Source of the DNA: Cytophagaceae bacterium SCN 52-12
GTDB lineage: Bacteria; Bacteroidota; Bacteroidia; Cytophagales; Spirosomataceae
Length of the DNA: 47,913 nt
Assembly (NCBI GenBank): GCA_001724175.1
Contig: MEDT01000047.1
Coordinates: 1-47,913, forward strand
Reading direction: 5' to 3'
In this document: positions 1 through 8,824 of the stretch, in pieces
Layout of the letters: every line of letters begins with the position of its first letter
Position numbering within the stretch: the first letter of the stretch is position 1
The notes under the pieces: model-generated
Database searches by the model: none
What the model was told of the DNA's origin: nothing
Seen by the model: the letters and a program-made list of their open reading frames with translations, nothing else
Translations under genes and position numbers: made by a program

Positions 1-60
1 AAGGGTTCATCGACGGCCTGGGCGGCCCCGCCGCGGTGGCGTACCACTTGCGTGCAAACG
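1..60. other. G+C-rich left end of uncertain origin
   Basis: About 36 of the first 50 bases are G or C, well above the following DNA. Read on the plus strand in frame 3 it gives an open stretch containing GLGGPAAVAYHL that ends at a TGA at 85-87. This loosely resembles the start of a Cro/YdaS-type helix-turn-helix, but it is too short to assign. From about 60 onward the sequence becomes ordinary A+T-richer intergenic DNA. In Bacteroidota a SusC-type receptor gene often follows fecR, so the receptor expected on the left may have been cut off. It may be a second foreign end, like the right end. Confidence 0.3.
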
Positions 61-100
61 AGCCGATAGCTGATTTCTGATTGCTCATGGCTATTTCATG

Positions 101-1192
101 TTAAGGACATCCTGCGCCGGTGAGCCGGATCCTGTCGCCGTCTAATTCGGCCCTGGTTCCTGCACCGATCGTTTCCGCTAAAATGTTCAGCTTTTCAGTA
201 AGCGGCTCGTCCGTTAAAGCCGTCGTGATCCGGCAGTTCCGGAAATCGGCCTCGCTATACGATAACGACAGGCCGTAGGCAGCCGACAGCGCGTTCAGTA
301 CTATCGGTACCGGTACGTCCGTAAATTCAAAACGGTGTTCATCGAGCCTCTCAGAAAGCACGGAAGGCTGGCTGACCGGTTCTGTCAGCAATATTGCCGG
401 ATCTCCCGATAAACGCAGCTGCTGATTAGCCTCTACCGCTACGGGTTCCTCCTTGCCAGCGCCGTTTTCCGCCCTGTAAACCAGCACCTTTCCCGTACGG
501 ACCTGGACGAGCGTACTTTTGTTTTCCTCCAGTGTCCTGACAAGAAAGCTGGTGCCGACAACGCGGGTAATCAAATTGTGCGTTTTCACGTAAAACGGTC
601 GCCGGGCATTTTTCGAAACTTCAAAAAAAGCTTCGCCATCCAGCAACACCTCCCGCTTTTCCGCTTCGAAAGCTACGGGATAACGCAGCTCGCTGCCGGG
701 CTCGAGCCAGACCATGCTGCCGTCGGACAAGCTGAGGGGCCTGACGTCATCCGTCTGGTTGGTGACCACCTGCCAGCTGTCGGAATGCTCCGGAAAATTC
801 CCGGATATCCCGGGCAGAACAGTAGTTTTCTGATATTCAAGCAAGGCCAGCCCCCCTGCGATCGCCAGTACTGCCGCCGCTGCCCACCGCAGCCAGAGCC
901 GACGCTGCGGATTTCCTGAAAAAGAGCCGGTATTTTCCCGGAGCCTGATTTTTTCCCAGGTCCCGTCCATTTGGGCCTTCAGCTCGTTGTCGGTCAGCTT
1001 TTTGTCCGGGAAAGCCGTTACCCTCAGCAGGTCGGCGGCCTGGTCGGCCAGAGGAATAAGATGTGCATGCCCGGCCAGAAACCGGGTGAAAGGATGTCCT
1101 TCCTGACCGTAAGTCCCGGAAGCTACCCAGTTTCGGAATGTGCCGTCACCGGCGAATTCATCGGCGGAAGTGTACTGTGTCCAGCCCTTCAT
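101..1192 (-). CDS. FecR-family anti-sigma factor
   Basis: This is an inner-membrane anti-sigma/signal-transduction protein of the FecR type (363 aa). The cytoplasmic N-terminus (about residues 1-98) is followed by one hydrophobic segment (about 101-118). A periplasmic FecR domain comes next (about 150-245), with the family pattern LSDGSMVWLEPGSELRYP and then GEAFFEVSK. The C-terminal DUF4974/STN-like part starts near FEFTDVPVPIVLNAL. It lies 81 bp downstream of the ECF sigma gene on the same strand, the usual pairing in which FecR relays occupancy of an outer-membrane TonB receptor to the sigma factor. The receptor gene normally found next would lie to the left and is absent because the window ends there. 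The start ATG at 1192 is preceded by A/T-rich sequence and no clear Shine-Dalgarno site. Confidence 0.9.
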   Translation of the reverse strand: MKGWTQYTSADEFAGDGTFRNWVASGTYGQEGHPFTRFLAGHAHLIPLADQAADLLRVTAFPDKKLTDNELKAQMDGTWEKIRLRENTGSFSGNPQRRLWLRWAAAAVLAIAGGLALLEYQKTTVLPGISGNFPEHSDSWQVVTNQTDDVRPLSLSDGSMVWLEPGSELRYPVAFEAEKREVLLDGEAFFEVSKNARRPFYVKTHNLITRVVGTSFLVRTLEENKSTLVQVRTGKVLVYRAENGAGKEEPVAVEANQQLRLSGDPAILLTEPVSQPSVLSERLDEHRFEFTDVPVPIVLNALSAAYGLSLSYSEADFRNCRITTALTDEPLTEKLNILAETIGAGTRAELDGDRIRLTGAGCP

Positions 1193-1273
1193 GGAAATTA
1201 TCTTTTCCTATAAGGGTCGCCGGGTTTTCAAACGTACTCAGCAAAAAATAAAAATTTCAATAAAAATTTGAAG

Positions 1274-1864
1274 CTAAAGATATTTCCAGGCTAAAAATAC
1301 ATAGAGCAGTACCGGAAATTGCTTGCGAAGGGCAGTCAGCGCCCGGTGAAGCAGGTTGGAAACTGATTGATAGTGAATGTCCAATACTTCCGCGATCTGG
1401 TTTTTTTCCAGTCCCTGGTAGTAGCGGAGGTACAGGATCTCTTTCTGGCGGGGCGGCAGCCGGTTGACCAGGTGGTTTAATTTATGGAGCCTTTCGTGCT
1501 CCGACTCGTCGGCTATCCAGCTTTCCTCTACTGAAAATACGGCTTCAAATGACGAATATTCGTCATTTTCGTCGAGTATCCCGGCTCGCCCGGCCTTCTT
1601 CGCCTCACGGCACACGCGGTTACGTACGGCTGCAAACAAGTAGGCGCGCACAGACAAAATAGGCGCTTCCCGGGTCCTCCTCAGCCATAGGTCTGCCAGT
1701 ACATCCTGCACGCAATCCTGGACCAGCGCGTAATCTTCAGAGAATTTCCCCCCATAATGGAGCAATGAAGACAGATGCCGTTCCATCAACTGATTAAACG
1801 AGCTTTCATGATTTTCCCTGGTTAGCTGCCACAGCTCCTCATCACTTTTTGTAACATCATTCAT
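1274..1864 (-). CDS. ECF-type RNA polymerase sigma-70 factor
   Basis: Extracytoplasmic-function sigma factor of 196 aa. Region 2 is seen around residues 20-95, with DCVQDVLADLW and RAYLFAAVRNRV. Region 4 is seen around 130-185, with LPPRQKEILYLRYYQGL followed by the helix-turn-helix EVLDIHYQSVSNLLHRAL. An acidic linker separates the two regions and there is no region 1 or 3, as expected for group 4. It is followed by a FecR gene, so its activity is probably held by that protein and released by an outer-membrane receptor signal. Its targets cannot be told from this window. The 197-bp gap upstream (1865-2061) shows nothing I can assign. Confidence 0.93.
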   Translation of the reverse strand: MNDVTKSDEELWQLTRENHESSFNQLMERHLSSLLHYGGKFSEDYALVQDCVQDVLADLWLRRTREAPILSVRAYLFAAVRNRVCREAKKAGRAGILDENDEYSSFEAVFSVEESWIADESEHERLHKLNHLVNRLPPRQKEILYLRYYQGLEKNQIAEVLDIHYQSVSNLLHRALTALRKQFPVLLYVFLAWKYL

Positions 1865-2061
1865 AGTTAACGACCAGGTACTCCGTTTGTGCTATCCTCA
1901 TCTGTCAGGTACGACCGGATTCAGAATCGATAGTCTCAGCATTGCAACAAATTAAAATAAAGCGACCCTGATACTGAATCTAATGCAATGATAATAACAA
2001 AACAGGCAGCGCCGCTGCTATAGTTTTTTATCGTACCAGTAAGTTCCGGTAAACCTGCCTG

Positions 2062-2436
2062 CTACCTTTTCCGGAGTTTTATGACGCCGTTCCGGTACAG
2101 GTCGAGCGCAGTCTTCAGCATAAGCTCAATTGCAGCGACCGGCAGATCCGTCGCCGGGTCCACCCTGAAGATCTTCATCCTCGAGCGCTCACCCTGTTCC
2201 AGTTGCGGATGATCCAGGTATCTGCCCTCTACCATAAGGATGTAAGGGTCGCCCGTTTTTTTGTCGGTCCAGAGGTAGCAGAACATTTTCTGGCGGTAGC
2301 AGAAGCAGGGCATCCCCCACTTCCGCGTCTCGGTCATGGCTGTGTCCTGGCCGAGAATGATACGGCGCAAAGCCAGCAGGCAACCTCTGACCGGCTCTTT
2401 CTTTTCAAGGTAGTACTGATCGTAGTCCTGCATCAC
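2062..2436 (-). CDS. DUF1801 (YdhG-like) protein
   Basis: A 124-aa soluble protein that fits the DUF1801/YdhG family: an N-terminal helix region, then RKWGMPCFCYRQKMFCYLW, where the family has its conserved W-G-x-P motif, and a C-terminal YRNGVIKLRKR tail. No enzymatic function is established for the family. It is a single-gene unit transcribed away from the amidohydrolase gene. The start ATG at 2436 gives the usual family length, about 120-130 aa. No signal peptide or membrane segment is present. Confidence 0.75.
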   Translation of the reverse strand: MMQDYDQYYLEKKEPVRGCLLALRRIILGQDTAMTETRKWGMPCFCYRQKMFCYLWTDKKTGDPYILMVEGRYLDHPQLEQGERSRMKIFRVDPATDLPVAAIELMLKTALDLYRNGVIKLRKR

Positions 2437-2561
2437 AACGCTGGATTCGGCGATGAATTATTTTATCAACTTAATATACGCTGTCCCCGCCAATTTACAC
2501 TCCTTCCGCTTGCTAAATGTGCCGGAATACACTATCATTAGCTGGTAATGAACCTGATACT

Positions 2562-5500
2562 ATGAAAACCGGACTTTTTCGATTTCTTCTTTTAGCATTT
2601 TATCTGGCCGGCCCGGGCGCCTGGTATGCCTCCGGGCAGCAGACTTTCCCCAGGAACGGGCCTTACGACGAACGCGCAGGGCTTTATGCATTTACCAATG
2701 CCACCATCGTCGCTGACGGTGCTACGCAGCTTACAGACGCCACGCTCCTGGTAGAAAACGGTTATATACGCGACATAGGCAATAACATAGCCATACCGCG
2801 GGGGGCAGTCGTTTACGACCTGAAAGGGAAATATCTCTATCCCTCTTTCATAGACCTCCGGTCTTCTTACGGCGTACCGGAAGCTGTCCGCAGCGAAAAC
2901 AGTACGCAAGCCAGGGGAGCTCCCCAGCTTGAATCCAATAAAAAGGGGATATTCGGCTGGAACCAGGCTGTTCATTCCGAACGCAGAGCCGCCGGCTTGT
3001 TCGTCACCGACGAAGCGAAAGCTGCCGAATACAGGAATACAGGCTTCGGAAGCGTCCTTACCCATACCCCCGACGGGATTGTCAGGGGCACGGGCGCGCT
3101 GGCGACCCTGGCAGACGAGCAGCGCAATACCATTGTCCTCAGGACCGACGCTGCCGCCTTTTATTCATTCAGCAAGGGAAGCTCTACCCAGAACTACCCT
3201 AACAGCGTAATGGGATCGGTCGCTTTACTGAGACAGACCTTTTATGACGCCGACTGGTATGAAAAGGGCGGAAGCAGGCAGGAGCGGAACCTTTCGCTGG
3301 AGGCCCTGGCCACGCTCAGGCCGCTGCCCGCCATTTTCGAAGCCGGCAATAAGTGGTCGCTTCTGAGGGCCGACCAGGTCGGAGATGAATTCGGGATACA
3401 GTTCATTATCGGTGGCGGAGGCGATGAATACCAGCGGCTCGACGAAATAAAGGCAAGCAAAGCGCCCGTTATCGTCCCGGTGAGCTTCCCCGACGCCTAC
3501 GACGTATCCGATCCGTGGGATGCGGAAGTCGTTACCCTTGCTGAAATGAAGCATTGGGAGGCTGCGCCGGGCAACCTGGCCGCGCTTGAAAAAGCCGGGA
3601 TAGACTTCGCGATCACCAGCCATGGGCTCAAAAAGCGTTCGGACCTGCTCGTCAACCTCCGGAAAGCCATTGCGTACGGGCTCTCGCGGGGGAAAGCGCT
3701 CGAAGCCCTTACTGCGGCGCCGGCCAGGTTGATCAACGCGTCCGATCTGCTGGGAAGCCTCAGAAAAGGTCTCGTCGCCAATTTCCTGGTCACTTCGGGC
3801 GATATTTTCGATGAAGAAACGATTTTATACGAGAACTGGATCCAGGGCAAACGTCATATCATGCCGGGTACCGGTTCGCCCGACCTGAGAGGAGAATATG
3901 ATTTCCTGGTTGCCAGCCTACCTGTCGGAAAACTATCCGTAAAGGGCTCCCTCCGCACGCCGCTCTACCAGCTTACGCTTGGCGATTCCGTGACCGTTAC
4001 GCCCGGCATCACCCTTCATAACCACCAGCTTACCCTTACCTACCGCGTACCGGGAAGAGCGACCGGCGTCTCGAGGTTCACCGGCTGGGTAAGGGGGAAT
4101 GATATCGACGGCAGCGGGGAGCTTCCCGGTGGGGAGAGGGTCTCGTGGAAAGCCGTCAGGACCCACCCGTATGTGAAGCCGGAAAGCAGGAGCGATTCGC
4201 TGAAACCTCCTGTCATTGCCCCGACGGTTTACCCTTTCGTAGGTCTGGGGCTTGAAAAGCTGCCCGTTGCAGAGACTATCCTCTTTAAAAATGCCACTGT
4301 CTGGACAATGGAAGACGGCGGGATGCTGGAAGATACGGATGTGCTCATCCGGGACGGGAAGATCAGCCGCATCGGCAGGGGCCTGAATCCTCCGGCCGGA
4401 AGCAGGGTGATTGACGCCAGGAGCATGCATCTTACGCCCGGTCTCGTGGATGAGCATTCGCATATAGCGCTTTTCGCGGTCAATGAAGGATCCCAGTCCA
4501 GCTCGGCCGAAGTAAGGATGAGAGATGCGATCAACCCGGAAGACGTCAATATATACCGCCAGCTGGCAGGCGGAGTGACCACCAGCCAGCTCCTCCACGG
4601 GTCGGCCAACGCCATCGGCGGCCAGAGTGCGGTCATCAAGCTGAAATGGGGAGAAACGCCCGACAAGCTGTGGATCCCGGAGGCGCGGTACATCAAGTTT
4701 GCGCTGGGTGAAAATGTCAAGCAATCCAATTGGGGAGAGGCTGTAAAAGTCCGCTATCCTCAAACCCGCATGGGCGTAGAGCAGGTATACTACGATCATT
4801 TTATCAGGGCAAAGGAATATGAAGCCGCATGGAAATCTTACCGCGACCTCAAAAACAAAAAAGGAGCTGTGCCGCCGCGGAGAGACCTGGAGCTGGATGC
4901 GCTTGCCGAGATACTGAACGGCGAAAGGCATATTACCTGTCACTCTTACGTGCAGTCGGAAATCAACATGCTGATGAGCGTAGCCGATTCGATGAAGTTC
5001 AGGATCAATACTTTTACCCATATTCTGGAGGGCTATAAGCTTGCCGATAAAATGGCGCAGCGTAAAATCGGCGGCTCCGCTTTCGCCGACTGGTGGGCAT
5101 ACAAAATGGAAGTAAAGGAAGCTATTCCATACAACGCGGCGCTTATGGCGAAAGAAGGCATTACGGTAGCGATCAATTCGGACGACGCGGAAATGGCCAG
5201 GAGGCTTAACCAGGAAGCTGCCAAGACCATCACTTTCGGCGGCGTATCCGAAACCGAGGCGCTGAAGATGGTCACGCTGAACCCGGCGAAGCTGCTGGGA
5301 ATGGACCATCGCATCGGCAGCATCAAAGCAGGCAAAGACGCCGACCTCGTACTGTGGAACGACCACCCGTTATCGGTTTACGCCCGGCCCGAATATACCC
5401 TTATCGAAGGAAAGGTATATTTTTCCAGAGAAGAGGACAGGCAGAGACAACAGCGGATGACCGCCGAGAAAGCCCGCCTGATCCAGAAATCCCTCGACGC

Positions 5501-5618
5501 CAAATCGGGAGGCGAAAGCATGCAGCCGCCGCAATCGGTAAGGCCCAGGATGTGGCATTGCGAGGATATTATAGGTGAGCACGCCGAGCACCACGACCAT
5601 GGCGAAGTCCACCGTTAA
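2562..5618 (+). CDS. Exported double-module amidohydrolase
   Basis: A 1018-aa exported protein of the amidohydrolase superfamily. I place the start at the ATG at 2562, because it begins a signal peptide (MKTGLFRFLLLAFYLAGPGA, cleavage near ASGQ) and the upstream open frame only adds polar residues. The protein holds two amidohydrolase modules in tandem. The first (about residues 35-440) has the family's N-terminal beta-sandwich and C-terminal LINASDLLGSL turn but lacks the HxH metal motif: it reads LYPSFIDLRSS where the His pair should be. The second (about 575-970) keeps the ligands: DEHSH, the His in ITCHSYVQS and in FTHILEG, and Asp in INSDDAEMA, ending with LNPAKLLGMDHRIGSIKAGK. Only the second module should bind metal and hydrolyse a cyclic amide or peptide-like substrate, which I cannot name. 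It precedes another metal-less paralogue (5717). Confidence 0.85.
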   Translation: MKTGLFRFLLLAFYLAGPGAWYASGQQTFPRNGPYDERAGLYAFTNATIVADGATQLTDATLLVENGYIRDIGNNIAIPRGAVVYDLKGKYLYPSFIDLRSSYGVPEAVRSENSTQARGAPQLESNKKGIFGWNQAVHSERRAAGLFVTDEAKAAEYRNTGFGSVLTHTPDGIVRGTGALATLADEQRNTIVLRTDAAAFYSFSKGSSTQNYPNSVMGSVALLRQTFYDADWYEKGGSRQERNLSLEALATLRPLPAIFEAGNKWSLLRADQVGDEFGIQFIIGGGGDEYQRLDEIKASKAPVIVPVSFPDAYDVSDPWDAEVVTLAEMKHWEAAPGNLAALEKAGIDFAITSHGLKKRSDLLVNLRKAIAYGLSRGKALEALTAAPARLINASDLLGSLRKGLVANFLVTSGDIFDEETILYENWIQGKRHIMPGTGSPDLRGEYDFLVASLPVGKLSVKGSLRTPLYQLTLGDSVTVTPGITLHNHQLTLTYRVPGRATGVSRFTGWVRGNDIDGSGELPGGERVSWKAVRTHPYVKPESRSDSLKPPVIAPTVYPFVGLGLEKLPVAETILFKNATVWTMEDGGMLEDTDVLIRDGKISRIGRGLNPPAGSRVIDARSMHLTPGLVDEHSHIALFAVNEGSQSSSAEVRMRDAINPEDVNIYRQLAGGVTTSQLLHGSANAIGGQSAVIKLKWGETPDKLWIPEARYIKFALGENVKQSNWGEAVKVRYPQTRMGVEQVYYDHFIRAKEYEAAWKSYRDLKNKKGAVPPRRDLELDALAEILNGERHITCHSYVQSEINMLMSVADSMKFRINTFTHILEGYKLADKMAQRKIGGSAFADWWAYKMEVKEAIPYNAALMAKEGITVAINSDDAEMARRLNQEAAKTITFGGVSETEALKMVTLNPAKLLGMDHRIGSIKAGKDADLVLWNDHPLSVYARPEYTLIEGKVYFSREEDRQRQQRMTAEKARLIQKSLDAKSGGESMQPPQSVRPRMWHCEDIIGEHAEHHDHGEVHR

Positions 5619-5676
5619 CTGGCCCATCCAGGCTAATTAGCTCATCATCACACTTCGACTACGCTCAGTGCACCGC

Positions 5677-5708
5677 ATCAGCTAATCATCACATCAGCTA
5701 ATCATCAC
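5677..5708 (+). repeat. Two 16-bp tandem repeats
   Basis: ATCAGCTAATCATCAC occurs twice in perfect tandem, followed by a truncated third copy (ATCA). It lies in the 98-bp gap between the two amidohydrolase genes, next to TTCGACTACGCTCAGTG, a sequence related to the palindrome at 30980-31030. The gap has no obvious terminator, so the two genes may be cotranscribed. Confidence 0.8.
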
Positions 5709-5716
5709 ATCAAACA

Positions 5717-7039
5717 ATGAATTTCAACATTTATACCAACCGCTTCCTGCTTTTCCTCATCTGCTGTATAGCTGCGGCATTCAGGGCTGAAAGCCAGAAC
5801 CCGGCTGCAGCTCCGCCGCAGACAAAGCCGGTTGCGCTTACAGGGGCCACTATACATCCCGTATCAGGGCAACCCATTCCGAATGGGGTCATCGTCTTTG
5901 ACAAGGGGATCATCACAGCAGTAGGCGACTCTGCTACGCCCTTTGACAAGGCCGGCACGGAGATCATCCACCTCCCGGGGAAGCATGTCTATCCCGGCGC
6001 GATCGCCATGGCATCGACAGTCGGCCTCCAGGAGATCGCCGCCGTACGCGCTACGCTCGACTACCAGGAAACCGGAACGCTGAACCCTAACGCAAGAGCG
6101 CTCGTTGCCTACAACACCGATTCGGAAATCATCCCCACGCTCAGGAGCTCGGGAGTGCTCATCGTGCAGGCGACGCCCCAGGGCGGGCTGCTCTCCGGGA
6201 CGTCGTCCGTATTTCACACCGACGGCTGGAACTGGGAAGACGCTGTTCTCATGAAAGACGACGGAGTATGGCTGAACTGGCCTCCGTACATCGCAAGCTC
6301 TTTCAATTTCCGGGATTTTTCATCCGCCCTGAAAAGAAATGAGGCCCGCCAGGAGCATATCGATCAGCTGAAGCGGTTCTTTTCCGACGCCAAAGCTTAC
6401 CAGGCCTTATCCGACCCGCAGCCTGTCAACCTGAGGCTTCATGCAATGAAAGGTGTTTTCGAAGGAAAAGCCAATCTGTATATCAGGGCGGAGCAGGCCA
6501 GGGATATCGTTGAATCGGTCGGCTTTGCCCATGCATACGGGATCGGCGGGGTGGTGATCGTGGGCGGCAGGGAAGCTGGTAAGGTAACAGGCTTCCTGAA
6601 AGAAAATGACGTAGCGGTGGTATTGAATGAAGTGCACCGCCTGCCCGACCACCAGGACGCCGACGTTTACCAGCCGTATTCACTGCCGGGCAGGTTGCTG
6701 GAAGGAGGCGTCAGAACTGCCCTCAGCTACGGGAATGAATCCTGGCGTGTCAGGAATCTGAGCTATCAGGCCGGAACGGCTGCGGGGTTTTCGGATTTTC
6801 TTTCCAGGGAAGAGGCGCTCAGGCTGGTTACCCTGTACCCTGCCCGGATATTGGGGATCGATCAGCTTGTGGGCTCGCTTGAGACAGGCAAGCATGCAAC
6901 CCTCATCGTAACGGAAGGAGATATGCTTGATATGAAGACTAATATTGTCGAGCTGGCTTTTATAAAAGGTTCCAGGACAGACCTGGACGACAAGCAGAAA
7001 CGGTTGTACCGGAAGTACAAGGAAAAATACGGTCAATAG
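5717..7039 (+). CDS. Amidohydrolase-like protein lacking metal ligands
   Basis: A 440-aa exported paralogue of the first module of the preceding gene. The signal peptide is MNFNIYTNRFLLFLICCIAA with cleavage near AES. The amidohydrolase frame is clear: ALTGATIHPVSGQPIPNG, the C-terminal LVTLYPARILGIDQLVGSLE, then GKHATLIVTEGD. However, the HxH site after the first sandwich reads YPGAIAMASTVG, and the usual terminal Asp site reads ALSYGN. No catalytic His or Asp set is visible, so it is probably not a metal-dependent hydrolase. By its place next to the active 1018-aa protein it could be a structural partner or substrate-binding subunit; this is inference. A strong terminator follows directly. 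Confidence 0.8.
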   Translation: MNFNIYTNRFLLFLICCIAAAFRAESQNPAAAPPQTKPVALTGATIHPVSGQPIPNGVIVFDKGIITAVGDSATPFDKAGTEIIHLPGKHVYPGAIAMASTVGLQEIAAVRATLDYQETGTLNPNARALVAYNTDSEIIPTLRSSGVLIVQATPQGGLLSGTSSVFHTDGWNWEDAVLMKDDGVWLNWPPYIASSFNFRDFSSALKRNEARQEHIDQLKRFFSDAKAYQALSDPQPVNLRLHAMKGVFEGKANLYIRAEQARDIVESVGFAHAYGIGGVVIVGGREAGKVTGFLKENDVAVVLNEVHRLPDHQDADVYQPYSLPGRLLEGGVRTALSYGNESWRVRNLSYQAGTAAGFSDFLSREEALRLVTLYPARILGIDQLVGSLETGKHATLIVTEGDMLDMKTNIVELAFIKGSRTDLDDKQKRLYRKYKEKYGQ

Positions 7040-7042
7040 CGC

Positions 7043-7088
7043 AAAAAAGCCGGCGGGGATGGGGTATCCCATCCGCGCCGGCTTTTTT
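7043..7088. terminator. Bidirectional intrinsic terminator
   Basis: A near-perfect hairpin: an AAAAAAGCCGGCG arm and a CGCCGGCTTTTTT arm extended by GGATGGG/CCCATCC around a GTAT loop, with one mismatched pair. Runs of A on one side and T on the other let it work in both directions. It ends the amidohydrolase unit (plus) and rplU-rpmA (minus). Confidence 0.93.
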
Positions 7089-7105
7089 AATATGCAGAAA
7101 GTATA

Positions 7106-7372
7106 CTAAGCTTCCGCCGCTACAGGCTCGATGCTTACATATGACTTGCCGCCAAAGCGCTTCTGGAAAACCACCCTGCCCTCTGTCAGCGCAAACAGGG
7201 TATGGTCGCGGCCGATACCTACGTTTTTGCCGGCATTATGCCTGGTTCCCCTCTGACGCACAATAATGCTTCCGCTTTTGGCCAGCTGACCGCCGAAAAG
7301 CTTTACCCCAAGGCGCTTGCTTTGGGAGTCACGGCCGTTTTTTGAACTACCTACACCTTTCTTATGTGCCAT
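7106..7372 (-). CDS. rpmA: 50S ribosomal protein L27
   Basis: An 88-aa protein with the full L27 signature: [20 protein letters not shown] at the N-terminus, then [20 protein letters not shown] and [12 protein letters not shown]. The N-terminal tail reaches the peptidyl-transferase centre of the large ribosomal subunit. The N-terminus is the short mature form (no cleaved Firmicutes-type extension). It is 41 bp downstream of rplU in the conserved rplU-rpmA operon, ended by the hairpin at 7043-7088. Confidence 0.98.
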   Translation of the reverse strand: MAHKKGVGSSKNGRDSQSKRLGVKLFGGQLAKSGSIIVRQRGTRHNAGKNVGIGRDHTLFALTEGRVVFQKRFGGKSYVSIEPVAAEA

Positions 7373-7413
7373 GATAATATCTGTTTAATAAGTTTATGAG
7401 TCCCGGATTTAAC

Positions 7414-7725
7414 TTAAGCGAGAATTTCGTCGATACGAACCTTGGTCAAAAGCTGACGATGCCCGTTCTTCTTCCTGTAGCCTTTGCGGCGCTTCTTTTT
7501 GAAAACAATTACTTTTTCACCTTTAAGGTGCTCAAGGATCGTACCTTTTACTGATGCTCCCGCTATGGTAGGCGCACCAATCTGTACATTACCTTCTGAA
7601 TCCACCAGAAGTACCTTGTCAAAAACAAGTGCAGCGTCCGCATCACCTTCAAGCCTGTGCGTGAAGATTTCGCGGCCCTTTTCTACTTTAAATTGCTGAC
7701 CTGCTATCTCTACGATTGCGTACAT
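7414..7725 (-). CDS. rplU: 50S ribosomal protein L21
   Basis: A 103-aa L21 protein: MYAIVEIAGQQFKVEKG at the N-terminus, VLLVDSEGNVQIGAP in the centre, and the rRNA-binding KKKRRKGYRKKNGHRQ near the C-terminus followed by LTKVRIDEI. It binds 23S rRNA and is first in the rplU-rpmA operon. A good Bacteroidota-type promoter lies upstream at 7763-7793. Confidence 0.98.
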   Translation of the reverse strand: MYAIVEIAGQQFKVEKGREIFTHRLEGDADAALVFDKVLLVDSEGNVQIGAPTIAGASVKGTILEHLKGEKVIVFKKKRRKGYRKKNGHRQLLTKVRIDEILA

Positions 7726-7762
7726 GATTTGTTAAACTTTAATTTTATTGAAATTGGAGCCG

Positions 7763-7793
7763 CAAAAGTACATAAACATCAAGCAATTCCCAA
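7763..7793 (-). promoter_or_regulatory. Bacteroidota-type promoter for rplU-rpmA
   Basis: On the minus strand TACTTTTG (7763-7770) is an exact TAnnTTTG -7 element. TTG (7791-7793) lies 20 bp upstream as the -33 element. This predicts a short leader of roughly 30 nt before rplU. Confidence 0.65.
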
Positions 7794-8021
7794 CAAAATA
7801 CAGGCAATTATTTAAAAACCTTCAGTACCCGTATGAAGCTGAGGTAAAATTCGTTATCTTTCCCAAGCGGGCGTCCGCAAGCCTGATGTCCTATTTAATT
7901 CTGTTCAGCCTGAAAAGCATACCCTTCCGGATGAAACCCGGACCGCGCCGAGCTGGCACGCTTTTTTACCAATCCTTTATGCGTCGTATATAGCCGCCCA
8001 TTAAAGAAACAAAATCAGAAA

Positions 8022-8029
8022 TATTTTTG
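8022..8029 (+). promoter_or_regulatory. Possible -7 element for the redoxin operon
   Basis: TATTTTTG is an exact TAnnTTTG match 72 bp before the redoxin ATG. No good -33 TTG is seen at the right spacing. The rest of the 308-bp gap from 7794 holds only a small hairpin (GGGCTAAAGCCC, 8057-8068) in what would be the leader. Confidence 0.4.
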
Positions 8030-8101
8030 TTGATTAATCGCAAAGTGAAACCTCCGGGGCTAAAGCCCGTAAATAACAGACATACAGCCAACTACATTAG
8101 C

Positions 8102-8803
8102 ATGAAAAAAAAGAAAGACAAAATATCACCGTACGTAGCCGCGATGATAATCGGGGCCTGCCTGGTCGTGGCGACTGCATGGATCGGGCTCCTCATGTCC
8201 GATCACCGTGTAGTAGAGGAGCCCTATACGGAGAGTACCCGCGACGTACAGTCTACAGGCGGGTACCAGATCAAAAGTGAGGTGGCGGATTTCACGCTGA
8301 AAAATATAGACGATCAGACCGTATCCTTAAGCAGGTATGCTTCCGGGAAAGGAGTCATCATCGTGTTTACCTGCAACCACTGTCCTTTCGCCAAAGCCTA
8401 TGAAGACCGGATACAGGCGCTCGATACGAAATTCAGACAGGAGGGCTTCCCTGTAGTAGCCATCAATCCCACCGATCCTACGGTTTACGAAGAGGACAGC
8501 TTTTCCAAAATGAAGCAGCGGGCCCAATCCAAAAGCTATTCTTTCCCCTATCTCGCCGACGACACCCAGGAAGTCGCCAGGAGATTCGGCGCAACCAAAA
8601 CGCCTCACCTCTTTATCCTCAGTAACGATAACGGAAAATTCATTGTCGAATACATCGGCGCCATAGACGACAACCCGCAGGACCCCTCCGGCGTAAAAAG
8701 GCGCTATGCGGAAGAAGCCGTCAGTAACCTGCTGTCCGGAAAACCGGTCGCCACAAGCCTTACCAAAGCCATCGGCTGTGTGATCAAATGGAAGGACGCA
8801 TAA
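8102..8803 (+). CDS. Membrane-anchored thioredoxin-like redoxin
   Basis: A 233-aa AhpC/TSA-redoxin family protein with a thioredoxin fold. I chose the ATG at 8102, because the residues before it are encoded by repeat-like intergenic DNA. A lysine-rich start is followed by one membrane segment (about residues 11-31), which would place the catalytic domain outside the cytoplasm. The domain begins near VADFTLKNIDDQTVSLS, and the active site is FTCNHCPFAKAYEDR, with the Cys pair two residues apart as in thioredoxins. The cis-Pro loop is KTPHLFIL. It is first in a tight run with an SMP-30 protein (21 bp) and a lipid kinase. Likely role: thiol-disulfide exchange at the cell envelope; the partner is unknown. 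Confidence 0.85.
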   Translation: MKKKKDKISPYVAAMIIGACLVVATAWIGLLMSDHRVVEEPYTESTRDVQSTGGYQIKSEVADFTLKNIDDQTVSLSRYASGKGVIIVFTCNHCPFAKAYEDRIQALDTKFRQEGFPVVAINPTDPTVYEEDSFSKMKQRAQSKSYSFPYLADDTQEVARRFGATKTPHLFILSNDNGKFIVEYIGAIDDNPQDPSGVKRRYAEEAVSNLLSGKPVATSLTKAIGCVIKWKDA

Positions 8804-8824
8804 AAAAACAGCACAATTCAATTT

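Noticed and set aside
470-1200. Plus-strand open frames over fecR (113 and 80 aa)
   Set aside because: They are antisense shadows of a well supported FecR gene.
3933-5366. 477-aa open frame on the minus strand
   Set aside because: It lies wholly antisense to the second amidohydrolase module, has no recognisable domain and a composition expected from a shadow of a G+C-rich gene.
7748-7993. 81-aa plus-strand open frame
   Set aside because: It starts across the rplU promoter and continues in non-coding sequence with no domain and no ribosome-binding signal.
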